Source: Euphorbia lathyris
Taxonomy: Eukaryota > Streptophyta > Magnoliopsida > Malpighiales > Euphorbiaceae
DNA: 64,000 nt
Assembly: GCF_963576675.1 (NCBI RefSeq)
Contig: NC_088915.1
Coordinates: 31,525,501 to 31,589,500 of the forward strand
Direction of reading: 5' to 3'
In this document: in pieces, positions 34,501 to 46,192 of the stretch
Layout of the letters: each line of letters opens with the position of its first letter
How positions within the stretch are numbered: position 1 is the first letter of the stretch
The notes under the pieces: generated by a model
The model's database searches: none
What the model saw: only the letters and a program-made list of their open reading frames with translations
Told to the model about the DNA's origin: nothing
Translations under genes and position numbers: made by a program

Positions 34501-37500
34501 GAACCACAGTCTCTGCACAAGATAAGACTACATAAGCATCCTGACATATGCACATCTGAAAGTATCAATATTAACAGAATACCTTACCTCATTCTTTGCC
34601 TCTTCCAGGGCCCTTAAGGTGGTCTGGTAAAATTCTTGCAGGAGACCAAAGTTCTGACTAGCTGATCCAGAAACAAAGTCCATGATGTTGTTTATGCATT
34701 TCTCACTGTAGTTGCGTGTCACTGCTGATTTAATGTACGTAAGCATCTCTCTATAAGCATCCATCATTTCTTTATACTTGCCCAAGCGATAATAAAGTTT
34801 TACAGTTTGTTTAAGTGCTTTGAACCCCCTGGTTGAAAGAACAGTTAACAGAATGGTCCCGTTAGTAGTTGACAAACACACAAGATTACATATATGTGTG
34901 TGTGCGCGCGCATGTGTGCATGAGTATACATACACACACACACACATACATATAAGAGATATGGAAACATAGCGATCATGGGATGCACAACTTTATAAAT
35001 CTAAGAAAAGATAGTCCAATTATTTCTATTATTACACTACTAGGACACCCAAGATGTTTGTTAATGGGGAAAGTACAAAAACTAAGACAAATTAAACTAC
35101 TACAAATAAGAGTAGAAAAGTTAGAACAGAAACTGAAAGTGCACAAACAACAGCTGAAATGAAACAGTAATAGCGATATCTATTTTGGCTTATACAGCAC
35201 ACAGATAGGACAAGACACAAAGGGCTAGATAAAAAAAAAAACAGAACAGGCAGAGTAGAGTAGAGCAATCTGCAACCAGAAGCTATGCATTGGTTCTCAG
35301 GAGGCAAAATAGCAAGCTTTTGAGAGAGAAAAAAAAAATTGCAACCCACAGTGAATGCAGGCTACATAAATCATATAATTCATTAAACATACATTTAATA
35401 AAAGAAATCAAATGATCAATGTGCCCATAATCATGTTATTAAAAAGCATATCTAACTGGCGATGCTTCTTCAAAACTCTTATGATTACAAAAGAAGGATT
35501 TTCAACATAAGTAAATAAATCAATGCTACAAAAATCTAATTTCTCAAGAATATTGGCAGTTCAGCAGTAACAGCACTTGTTCCTATGGCCTGACTAGAAA
35601 AATATTAATAGAATAAATAAATTACTAACTAAATCTTCAATACGAGCTAGGCCACATAGAGATCACAAAAAACATTTTCGTAACAAAATGAGGTAAAAGA
35701 AGTGAAATCTCCAGTTGCATATTTTATTGAAGCAGAAGAATGTTGGATTCAGAGAGAAAAAGAAAAAAAGAAAAAGAAACAAATATTAGTATAGCTTCAT
35801 CATTCACAATGCTAATTTCAGATGCCTCTATAAAGTTGTCAAGATTAGGGTTGCTGATAGTAGAAGATTAGTTTAGGGAAGAAATAGAATATAGAGAAGA
35901 AAAGAATGGGAAAGAAGAGAGAAACAGAGAATTAGGGAAGAAGAGAGTAAAAAGGAGAGGAAAAGAAGGAAGAAGATAAGATTCCTTCAATATAATTCTG
36001 ATATGTTTTCCATACAAAAGAGGACCCTAAATAGGAATAGTTGGAGCTGACCTGGCAGCAGTTACAAATTCCTACAACTGTAATAGTACAGCTGTTACAG
36101 CTGTAAAACTTTCCTAAATAACAACTATTTAAAGCAATCAAACAACAAACTAACAGTTTAATGTAAGACAATTAACCACCTAAATAATACCTAAATAATT
36201 CCCCTCAATTACTCTAATAACCGTGACAATACCCCCTCCTCCTTTAGAACAGTCTTGACCCCAAGAATGTACAAAGTCAGGGACTGAGTTGCCAACATTG
36301 TGGTTCAAAAGAGCATTACGGAAGTTCGAGGCAAGGGTGCCAGCAGCAACTAGCAAGGACCGCAATTCCGAATGCGACAATAACAAGCAGCTTCATAACC
36401 AATGGCACTATTGGGAAACATGAGACTGGATTGGCTTCTTCCAACATTGGGAGATGTAACGTGACCTTCTGTTGGAGATGCTTGAATAACTAACAACGTC
36501 AGCATTCCCCACAAAATATATATTTTGAGCAAACAGTCCATAAAGTATTTCCTGCTTCAAGGAGAAGTTCTCATAGCACCAGTTTGCTAGCAAAAGACCA
36601 GGAAGTTCCATAAGGTCAAGATCAACATGCACCCCAGTGATTTTGGCAAATGATGCATGATTGCAATTAAATTGGACCATAGAGCCAGACTCATGGAAAA
36701 GCTAACCACTTCAGAGAATCTCAATAAACTAAGACAACCCTCAATTCTTTTTTTGCAACTGAGCAATGAGTAATGGCACCTGAGTATGTCGTACACCGTT
36801 GCTTGATACTGCATCATTTTGAAGAGCTGCCACATTAGTGTGGCAATGGTTTCCTTCTCTTTTATATAAATGAAGATAGAAATAACTCCAAGAGTTCCCA
36901 AAAACTCCAATCATACTCTGAAAGGATGCTAACATCACTATGCCAACGCTTAGCATATGCAATTCCCTGAAATGGTAATCCAAAGATGTCTTTCACAATT
37001 TCGGAAATCCTAGACAAAACCAAATCAACAAGGAAGTACACTTCAGCCCTCTTCAGGTAGTATAATAGAGCTTCCACTCCAACTGGAAGTTTCTCTTCCT
37101 CTTCCTCTACCGCTGCCCCCAACAAAAAGAAAACAATAACAATTGATGAAAGCCCCAAAAATATAGCACTTAGCATAGACACACAATAAACCCAGTGACT
37201 CCTATGTCCGCTGTACATAGTATATATAGGAAGAAATAGAAGTTTCACTACATTCAGAACAAAGGGCTTCCCTTCCTCTCTCCTGTAAGCACCGACCTCC
37301 CAATTCAGCTTGTTGGGGCTGGTATCTTGGTTATAGGTGACACTAACACAAAGAATGGGATCTTTAGGAACCCCAACAATATTGTGAAACCCAGAATAGC
37401 AGATGCTTTGATTGAAAATTAAAAGGAATTTGGGAACCATGAGATTTAGCAAGGAGAATGAAGAAATTAAGGGGTTTAAGGTGTGATCTATTAAGGGAAA

Positions 37501-40500
37501 GGTTAGTGTTTCCTTCCATCAACTTCCTTTTCCCTCCTTCAAAAAAGGATACACTAAATGATGATTATCAACATCCACCTCAAATAGAAAGTCAATTGAG
37601 TTCATATGATCATACCTCCACTTAAGAAGTCCTTCATAGGTGCGAATAACGTAGGAATCATCCCAACCTTGAAAACTAAGTTCATTTGCATCATGTGTGA
37701 GCTTTAGAATGAAATCCTTCAAGAGCTTGGTCACAATAGAAGGCACCCAGAATTCATTTCTCCTAACATTGAAGGTTTCCAAGTAACTTATGTAAGAAGG
37801 ATTTCTGGCCTGATATGTATGATGCTGCTCAGAATTGTGAGTTCAATAATTTCTCTTTTAAGCATCTTCCCTTGTTCATAAAAATGTCTCTCAATACCAG
37901 AGATTTGATTTGTTACCATCATATCATATATGAGATATCTTCTTTTTTGTTTCTGTGAATCTGGCAAAGTATCAATAATCATCTCCCCCTCAAGATAAGG
38001 AGTTGTACTCCTTGACAAGGAAGAGCCAACAACACCAACATGATTATGAAAGAAGGGCGACCCAATAGCTTGGCCAACAGATGAATTCCGACCACTTGTA
38101 CCAAAACGCAAACTGTTCTGTGTTTTCTGGCTGAACACTGGCAGCAGATTGGGTTCAGGCAAAATTTCCAGTTTATTTGGGGTGTTTTGGGTACAAGGTG
38201 AAGTAATTAATGAAGATCTGGATGTTGGCTTAGATTTCTGAGTTGTTACAGCTGCTGAGTTGATATTGGCAGAGGCTTTGGTGTAAGAATGGTCAGTTTA
38301 GGGGCACTGCTTAGGAGCTACAGGAGATCTAAATATAGGATTGGGCTTAGGAGCCTCAATCACATCCTTGAGATGGATACGTTGAAACTTAGCTTGCTTG
38401 TAGAGATCTATGGGTTGACATGACCTTGATTCAAATTGATTTTCAGGTTTCAACATGTTAATGAAATTCGAATCAGGTAGGTTAATGATGAAGTTTACCT
38501 TCTCTGTTTGAAAGGTAAGGCCATCAAACTGACTTTGATTAACACTTCTAGCAACGGTCTCCTTCCCCACAACTTGAGTGATTCCTTGCACATAGGAATC
38601 TTCCAACTTGACCTTCCTCTCGGGCAACACCAAAAGGCTGGATGTGCTTGTGTAGGCTGCCTATCTTCCTCTCAGGCATTTCATCAAACAGGTGGAAGGC
38701 AACAGATGACGGATTTGAAACTCCTTGAGTTTCTCGAATCAGTTGAGCCAATTTTGATAGGGATTTGCAGATTTTTTCAAAAAAGTCTTGTTGCTTCTTG
38801 CGAAACAGTTCCCATTGCTTATTCAACTCTTCCATGGCCGGAGGAAAGAAGTCTCTGATATCAATGTCAAGATTAGGATTTCTGGCAGTAGAAGATTAGG
38901 GCAGAAATAGAATATAGAGAAGAGAAGAATGGGAAAGAAGAGAGAAACTGAGAATTAGGGAAGAAGAGAGTAAAAAGGAGAGGAAAAGAAGGAAGAAGAT
39001 AAGTTTAATTCAATATAATTCTGATACGTTTTCCATACAAAAGAGGGCCCCTAAATAGGAATAATTGGAGCTGACCTGGCAGCAGTTACAAATTCGCCGT
39101 AATAGTACAGCTGTTACGGGCCTCGAAATGCTTCCGGCAGGGACAATCACCCTAGATGGGAGAGTTGTTCAGGCCTTGGATTGCTTAAGGTATTTAGGAT
39201 CTATTATCCAAACGGATGGAGAAGTAGATGGAGATGTTGCTCATAGGATTAAATCTGGTTAGGCGAAGTGGAAGAGTGCTGCGGGTTTCCTTTGTGATCC
39301 CGGCATGCCTAATAGATTGAAGGGAAACTTCTACCGCACGGCAATCAAACTAGCATTGTTATAAGGTACGGAGTGTTGGGCAGTGAAACACTGTCACATT
39401 CATAAAATGTCGGTGGCGGAGATGCGTATGTTGAGATGGATGTGTGGTCATACGAGAAAGGATCGGGTGAGTAATGAAATAATTAAGACAAAAGTAGGGG
39501 TTACATCTATTGAGAATAAAATGCGGGAAAACCGACTAAGGTGGTTTGGACATGTAAGACGAAGAGCGCTTGATGCGCTGGTTAGGAGGACTGAAGAGTG
39601 GCAAAGGGATGTAGTGGTGAGGGGTAGGGGAAGACCTAAGCAAACTTGGAGGAGAGTGATCGAGAGTGACATGAGTTTATTGGGGATTGAGGAAAATGTG
39701 GTAGTGGATAGGACAGGGTGGAGGGAGAGAATTTGTGTCGCTGACACGACTTGATTTCACGGTTTTATACGATGGTTCATGTTAGCCGACCCCGAATCAT
39801 TTCAGGACTAAGGCTTTGTTGTTGTTGTTTGTAGTGCAGCTATTACAGAATAACAACTATTTAAAGCAATCAAACAACTAATTAACAACTTAATGTAAGA
39901 TAAATAACCACCTAAATAATTCCCCTTAATTACTCTAATAATCGTGACAAAAGTATATAGAAGAATCTATGTAAACATATTCAAAAACGATTTTAGCATC
40001 CAATTCTAGCTATTGCTATGCCTGAACATGAAAAGAAAAGTGACCTAGATCAGCCATAGTATCCAATCAAAAAATCCAAATATGTACACAAAGAATTTTC
40101 AAACTACAAGCTTAGGTCCTTTCACTCGGGAAAAAGCACACTTCAATAAAGGTATATGGCCTAGTGCATAATGCATTAAGAAAATCTCATGCTTTTCTCC
40201 TAACACATTTTCCACCACAAATCTACTATCTCTGACCATCGTAGAATGATGCCAAAAAAAAAAAAAAAAATTTCAATGCTAATAGCTTACCATTCTGCCT
40301 TCTCTGGTTCCATGCTAACAACTTCAGCAAAACCTGCAAGTGCACCTTCTGGGTCTGTTTCGACCAAACCTTTTTTTACAATGAAAAGGAAAAAGAAAAC
40401 AGAACAAATTAGTAAATATAAAAAGACTGAAGTGGATAACCAAAAAAGAAAAAAGCAAAAGACTGCATAGATAGAGCATCAAAAAAAATTACGATTACAA

Positions 40501-43070
40501 ATTTGTCGTGTACCTATGTTGTGTCAAGTGAACTAGTTATTAAGGCAAAAGGACCCTAGGTCTAAGCACAACGCATGCAACTAACAGAGGCAACTTTGGA
40601 ATAAATGTTTTCTAGATGACTAAATCCAAATAAAATAGGCTTGAGATGATGATCTTACATGGACTTTCTAGTAATAATGAGCAAAGTAAGCATAAGATAT
40701 TTTATCAACATTAACATAATCCCCATCTTCATCATCATCATCGATCATATTAAAATTGATCACATCCAACTTCTCTTCTTCAACTTCGCTTATGTACCCT
40801 TTTTTAACTCAATATCTTAATCATCAGTAAGTACTAAAGGAGTATTGGTCCTCAAATGATAGCCATTTTTTTCTTATCCATTGGCTTAGACCTAGCACTT
40901 GATGTGGAGGTGATCACAACATTTTCAGTTTCAACAGTCCTAGCAAATATATCTCATGCCAAGTAGCCAACCAATCATCTTAAACACCTTGTTCATCATA
41001 TCCTTAAAGTTCATCCACTCCATAAAAACGTAATATTAAACGTCAAAAACAACAAGTGCTGACAAGAGAGACTAAGATACTAGAGTTGCAGCCGACCTCT
41101 GCTGGTTTCTTGTATCGCACCGAAGAAGTAGAAGAAGGAGCTCCTCTCCTTTATGTCTCTTACTCTTCTTCCCTCCCTTCTATTCTTACGTCTCTTATTA
41201 TTTTTTTTATTTAGATCAACGGTTTAGATTTAAGTTTACTAAATAGGATAATTGGTTGAGATTAATCAACCTTTTATTTTAATGAGAGCAGAAAAAAAAA
41301 ATTAAAAGCCTAATCATTAATCAAAACGGAGAAGAGGAGTGTCTGAGGAGAGCCTGCAAAGCCCAGGCAAGGCGCACAAGGCGATAGCCTTTTAACAGAG
41401 CCTTTGCCTACGACTTATTAGGCACAAGACCCTGAGCCTCGCCTGAGGCGCGCCTTTAACAACTATGATCAACTCTACTCATCATCATATATATCTCTTA
41501 AATCAATTGGATACATCCACTTATGCTTCAAATCTTCAATTCCGGTAGCTTAGGGACTTTTATCATCAAGAGCATACAATATGAAAAAGAGAGAGAGAAG
41601 AGAAAAACAGAGCAGACAATAAAGTATACTATTGTTATAGTATGGTGTAGATGAAGCATGGTAGGCTATTTTTCTTGAATGCATCAAGAACATACATTGC
41701 TTGATGGAATAAATTTAGAAAATGAAACTATAATAGTACGGCAAATAATCGGATAACTTCATAAAAAATTGAGGATATGATATAGTAATAAATTGTACAT
41801 TCATTACTATATTTTGAAGTGTGTTACAACTTGAACAAATCAGAATTCCACTTCACTAAGTATCATATTTTGATTTATTTTACTATATGATAGATTTAAT
41901 TCGTACTCATAGTTTCTACTGACTCTCACAACTTACTCAATTAAGTCCTTGATTGACAAAAATGAGGATTTCACTCCTCAATTTAATCTCAACTTGACAA
42001 AGATTTTCATAAAAATTACTTCATAAGTCAATTAAAAACTGTTGTTCATAAGAAGCAAATCGTAGAACACAAATGGACTACTAGAAGAGGACTAGTCAAT
42101 TGCCGAAGAATTTATAGAAACTAGTCAAAAAGAAGGTGACAGTACAAAGATTGAGGCAATAGGGTGAAAACTAAAACATAACACACAGAGAAATACCTAT
42201 ACTCAAGATGGTAACGTTCCTAATACCCTAATAATAGGTCCATTTATTATGGGATATGAGTCAAATTTTCCCCTAAGGTTAAAGTTCGATTTTACACTCG
42301 TCATACAAAACAACCCAATTTTTCCGTAATGATATAAACTTTAGCTCAATTTTACCCTTTTCCAAGTAAATATAGATGAAAATTAGCAACGGAATTCTTT
42401 GGAAAAAGGTAAACTTGAGCTAGGATTTCTAGCATGGGGGCAAAATTGAGCTCTTTTTTAGGATAAGGGAAAAATTGAACCTCTGCAGGCAAAATTGATC
42501 CTAATGGCTTTTATCATCTAAAATTATTCATAAACTCTTCGCCTCAAACTCAACGACCAGTAGGTTCACATAGAACTTGTCTTGAAACAAATACCCCTTG
42601 TGAAAAAAGCTAAGTACACATGCCAATCTCTCAGAATATACAACATCAAGTTAACATTCAAAACAACAGTTGTGTGCGAGCATCAACCCGGCAATGGCAT
42701 ACTGTACATACTAGTTCAGATACAGTGAGCATATTTTTGGGAGATTTAGAATATGATATTTTTTTTCGAATTATTTCTGAGTAAGCTAAGGAGATAATGA
42801 AAAACCTTTGGAGTTATAATACTGATTCTCAATATCAACATCCTGTTCCTCAGGCTCCTCGTCCGAGTACTCGAATCCATAATCCTCCATATCCGCATCT
42901 GCACATTCTCATTTTTAAATTGTTAGTGATTTTAATCGGTAATAACTACGCATCAACAAAACATCTAATTGAATTCTTTTAAAGCCCTAGCTATTCACTG
43001 CTTAGTAATGATTAAAGACACACACAAAAAAAAAAAAATTAAGGAAGAAGAACTCAGCACCTGAACCCAT
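31506..43070 (-). CDS. CSN2: COP9 signalosome complex subunit 2 (CSN2), 12 exons
   Basis: Scaffold subunit of the nuclear CSN complex, which removes NEDD8/RUB from cullins and so controls CRL ubiquitin ligases; the Arabidopsis gene is FUS12. Exons: 43070-43061, 42898-42806, 40369-40291, 34828-34588, 34512-34438, 34353-34219, 33128-32941, 32346-32278, 32183-32093, 32001-31867, 31797-31685, 31596-31506. Every intron has GT-AG borders. The exons sum to 1320 nt, 439 residues plus stop, the usual plant length. Acidic N-terminus [18 protein letters not shown]; helical repeats with [20 protein letters not shown] and [17 protein letters not shown]-terminal PCI/winged-helix region with [31 protein letters not shown] and end TISNRVY. 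No frameshift or stop. Introns 2 (2.4 kb), 3 (5.5 kb) and 6 (1.1 kb) are large; 3 and 6 contain transposons. It is the only clearly functional host gene here. Confidence 0.97.
33754..34025 (-). mobile_element. SMART/TRIM miniature LTR element in CSN2 intron 6
   Basis: A complete 272-bp element: two 70-bp LTRs (33754-33823 and 33956-34025), each TGTCATGG to TGACA, flanked by the duplication CATAT (33749-33753, 34026-34030). On minus, TGGTATCAGAGCC (33955-33943) abuts the right LTR as an initiator-tRNA-Met primer site, and GTGGGGGTG (33832-33824) abuts the left LTR as a polypurine tract. It has no coding capacity and must be moved by another element's enzymes. Confidence 0.9.
34888..34948. repeat. 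TG/CA microsatellite
   Basis: Mixed TATG, TGTG and GCGC then a CA run, in CSN2 intron 3 shortly before exon 4. Confidence 0.85.
35837..39949 (-). mobile_element. LTR retrotransposon of unclear coding content in CSN2 intron 3
   Basis: The LTRs run TGTCAAG to GTGACA: 35837-36228 (392 bp) and 38865-39949 (same LTR, split by a LINE). Flanks are the perfect duplication AAAGT (35832-35836 and 39950-39954). On minus, TTGATATCAGAGAC next to the right LTR is a degraded initiator-tRNA-Met-like primer site, and AAAGGAGGAGGGGGTAT next to the left LTR is a polypurine tract. The 2.6-kb interior starts with an ATG at 38835 ([20 protein letters not shown], gag-like coiled coil). It then has several shifted ORFs (38633-38298, 38162-37788, 37782-37519, 37452-36862) in which I recognise no protease, integrase or reverse transcriptase. 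Probably non-autonomous. The LTRs differ by several percent, with small indels. Confidence 0.82.
39118..39831 (+). mobile_element. 5'-truncated RTE-type LINE inserted in an LTR
   Basis: A 714-bp fragment encoding the C-terminal end of an RTE-clade reverse transcriptase polyprotein: [66 protein letters not shown]. Stops at 39260-39262 and about 39362 break the frame. The 3' end is a TTG repeat (TTTGTTGTTGTTG), the usual RTE tail. Flanked by 15-bp target duplications with two mismatches (39103-39117 and 39832-39846). Confidence 0.87.
40370..42805 (-). other. CSN2 intron 2
   Basis: Non-coding. It contains a GC-rich patch (about 41350-41465) with GGCAAGGCGCACAAGGCG and GCCTGAGGCGCGCC, a dispersed plant-repeat-like motif. 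A TTTTACCC/AAATTGAG-rich stretch (42240-42510) may be an old inverted-repeat element. No ORF is supported. Confidence 0.45.
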
Positions 43071-43330
43071 GATGAGAAGCAGAAATCAAAAATACGAAGA
43101 TTGATATTTTAATGCTTTGGGATAAAAAGAAATGGCATATGCTTGTAGAAAACAACTCTAATTCAAACCCCGTGTTCAATGTTTAGGGCATTCCGTCTAT
43201 ACAACTACCGGCTTTTCAGGGTTTCACGGACAAGCTTATGCCTCCGCCTGTTATCTTAATGCATCCAATTCCCTGCTTTTTAAATAATCAAATAAAATAA
43301 ATAAATAAAGGAATAAAGTACCAAAATAAA
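43071..43330 (-). promoter_or_regulatory. Presumed CSN2 promoter and 5' UTR
   Basis: Directly upstream of the CSN2 ATG and free of transposon sequence. The minus strand contains a TTTAAAA box near 43280 and a CCCTAAACATTG telo-box-like block near 43180. The start site cannot be fixed from sequence alone. Confidence 0.4.
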
Positions 43331-43334
43331 TGTA

Positions 43335-44060
43335 GGGATGGCAACGGGTAAAATACCTGCGAGTAGTGCTAATCACAAATTCTTATCCGTTTATTTTTTA
43401 ATTACATATACACTTTCCATTACCCTAACGGATATATGTTTTGCATCTCATACCCGTCTCATTTAATTCGTGTGTATCCTTACCCGTTAAGAATCAATAA
43501 ATAAAACAAAAAATATTATAAATTTAATAAATCGTCAATTTACAAATTGAACCTTAATCAATAAAAATAAAGTGGCTTAGTGGTATCACTTAATGATCGC
43601 AGCACAAAAAGTTGGTGTTCAAATTTCACATTTTAACTTATGTGTTAGACTATGTTTACTTTGTTAACAAAGTAACACATTTTAACTATTTGATATAATG
43701 TTAATTACTACCACATTGTCAGGTTTTTGTATAATACGTTAATTAATACACATTTTAACTATTTGGTATAATGTTAATTAATACCACACGTTTTTCTATT
43801 TTGTTATTAATTTTATTATAATATTAATTAATACATATTTTAACTATTTGATATAATGTTAATTAATACCAAATTTATATCATATTATCACTATCGCGTT
43901 TTATAATGATAATTAATATTCATTTTAACTATTTGATATAATGATAATTAATATTCTATCACGTTTTTCTATTTTATTATTAATTCTATTCTATTATTTA
44001 TTTAAATAATATTTGTTCTTTTCGATTTTTAACTATTTATCAACCCATCAAAAAAGTTTA
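43335..44060. repeat. AT-rich repeat block beginning with a GGGATGGCAACGGGTA end
   Basis: Starts with GGGATGGCAACGGGTA (43335), a common plant hAT/MITE-like end that recurs at 45225 (GGGATGACAACGGGTA). It then holds about four degenerate copies of a unit with TTTTAACTATTTGATATAAT (43680-43955). An inverted copy of that unit lies at 45430-45500. Confidence 0.5.
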
Positions 44061-44124
44061 AGAACACTTTTACTCATTTCTTTTTGCTTCCGGTATTATT
44101 TATAGTATAGATAGATATAGATTT

Positions 44125-44862
44125 AACCCTAGTATTTTAGGAGAAGTGGAGATTTAGCTTTAATGTATGAAATAGTACAAATTTAATCAGTGGTGTTAAC
44201 ATGGACCTTAATGACCATGGTGAATGTGGCCATTCACCATTAGATGTATGTTGATTAAAATCCTAAGGTGGAGATTCAAAGCATCTTAAGGCTTAGATTT
44301 AATCAGTCTATATCTAACGGTGAATGACCAAATTCACATGGTCATCAAGGTCCATGTGAAAAATACTGCAAATTTAATAGTAACGTTTTCAAGTAAAACC
44401 AATTTTAGTCCCACGTTAATGAAAATTAGAAAAACTGGTTTGAGTGGTATTTAACTGTCACTTTAGACCTTTCAAATATCAATTATATCTAAGATATTTA
44501 TTATAATTACTAACAAAATTACAAAAATTCTGTTAAAATGCTAAAAATTAAATCTGCTACGTATAAGTTAATTACAATTTTTTTTTCAAATTGTCTAAAA
44601 TATTTACTGTATTATTAATATAGTTAAAAAAACCAACAAAAATATATGAAATTGTTTCAATTTATCGACAAACTTATTTGGAAGGTCTGATGTAGCAGTT
44701 AAATAATAGTCAAACTAATTTTTTTAAAATTTTTGATAGCGCATGGCTAAAATTGGTCTTATTTGAAAACGTTTTAGTGAAGTTTACACCATTTCACGTG
44801 TTATGGTTAAATTTGTACTACGTTTGAAACGTTAGAGTTGAATTTGACTCCTATCCCGTTAT
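44125..44862. mobile_element. Foldback element with a smaller palindromic MITE nested in its left arm
   Basis: Outer arms share AACGTTTTCAA, ACCAATTTTAG and TAGTACAAATTTAA in inverted orientation (44125-44475 against 44690-44862). Inside the left arm, 44200-44247 and 44310-44357 are near-perfect inverted copies (ATGGACCTTAATGACCATG and its complement). Confidence 0.6.
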
Positions 44863-44903
44863 TATTTGATTATTTATTTATGGGTTAAGATATCAAAATA
44901 TGA

Positions 44904-45204
44904 CTATGGTTTTTGAGGAAGTATCAATTTAGGCTCCACGTATAAAATAGCATCAATATAGGCTTAACGTTTAAAAAATGTACTAATTTAAGCCTCGATA
45001 ACAGATCAAGACACTTCATTGATATTACTCCATTAAGTTCTATCAATTGTACGTGAAGGGAGAAATCAGAACTTAATGGAGTAATAGGAGTGATGTGTCC
45101 AATCTGTTATCGATGCGTAAATTTGTACATTTTTTAAACGTTAAGTCTATATTTGTGCTAATTTGTACGTGGAGTTTAAATTGATATTTCTAAAAAAACC
45201 ATAG
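44904..45204. mobile_element. Foldback MITE
   Basis: About 301 bp from CTATGGTTTTT to AAAAAAACCATAG. The arms of about 115 bp share TATCAATTTA, CTTAACGTTTAAAAAATGTA and GATAACAGAT. No convincing target duplication. Confidence 0.7.
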
Positions 45205-46099
45205 GGCTAGGGATGACAACGGGTACTCTACCCGCGAGTACCCAGCACTACCCGTACCCTATATAAAAGGGTAAGAGACGGGTATGAGATCAAAACCATT
45301 ACATGTTAGGGTAATGGGACGGGTATGGGAAGACCCCTAGGGTACCCGTTACCCATCATAACTTTTTATATATTAAAAAATATTGTGTTTTAGAAATATT
45401 AAAAACAAAGTAAGCATTGGTCTAACCCCTAATTAACATTATAATAGAATTAATAACAAAATAGAAAAACACATGGTATTAAATTAACATTATATCAAAT
45501 AGTTAAAATATGTATTAATTGACATATTGTACAAAAACGTGATAGTTGATACTATAAATAATATCGTAAGTAGAGAGAAATGTTTTGGAACTTTTTTTGA
45601 TTAGTTATCAAATAGTTAAAAATCAAAATTAAAAAAATTATTTAAATAATACTGGAAGCAGAGACAAATGAGTAGAAGTGTTCTGAAGCCTTTTTTGATG
45701 AGTTATCGAATAGTTAAAAGAGGAAATTACATATAAAGTCAGTTTTGAAATTTGTATTTTGCTTGTAACAAATAATGCAGTTATTTTTTGGGGTTTTAAA
45801 AAACAGTTTCATAGTTTTATTAAAGACTAAAACCACTTTTTTTAATAAAAAAAACCAATTTTTTTTCCTTTTCAAATATGTTAAAACCACTTTTAGTTTT
45901 TAAGTACTTGACATTTTAAGAAATTATTTATAAGTTTTAGATTGTTGTAAATAATTAGTTTAATCATAACTAATATGTAACTTACCTAGTTAAAAATCAA
46001 AATAAAAAAAATTATTTAAATAAATAAAATAATAGAATTAATAACAAAATCGAAATACGTGATAGTGTATTAATTATCGAAAACCGAAAAAAAAATTAG
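45205..46099. other. AT-rich interval upstream of the gypsy element
   Basis: Contains the second GGGATGACAACGGGTA end (45225) and an inverted copy of the AT-rich unit of 43680-43955. No gene seen. Confidence 0.45.
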
Positions 46100-46192
46100 G
46101 GAATCAATTTTCATGACTATGATGAATTGGTGGCCAAGGTTTCAGAGTAAGAGGAATTGATGAGGGAAGATCATTGACGCAAGAAGAACTCT

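Noticed and set aside
35092..35349. 85-codon minus-strand ORF rich in Phe, Leu and Val in CSN2 intron 3
   Set aside because: Inside an intron, low complexity, no family resemblance.
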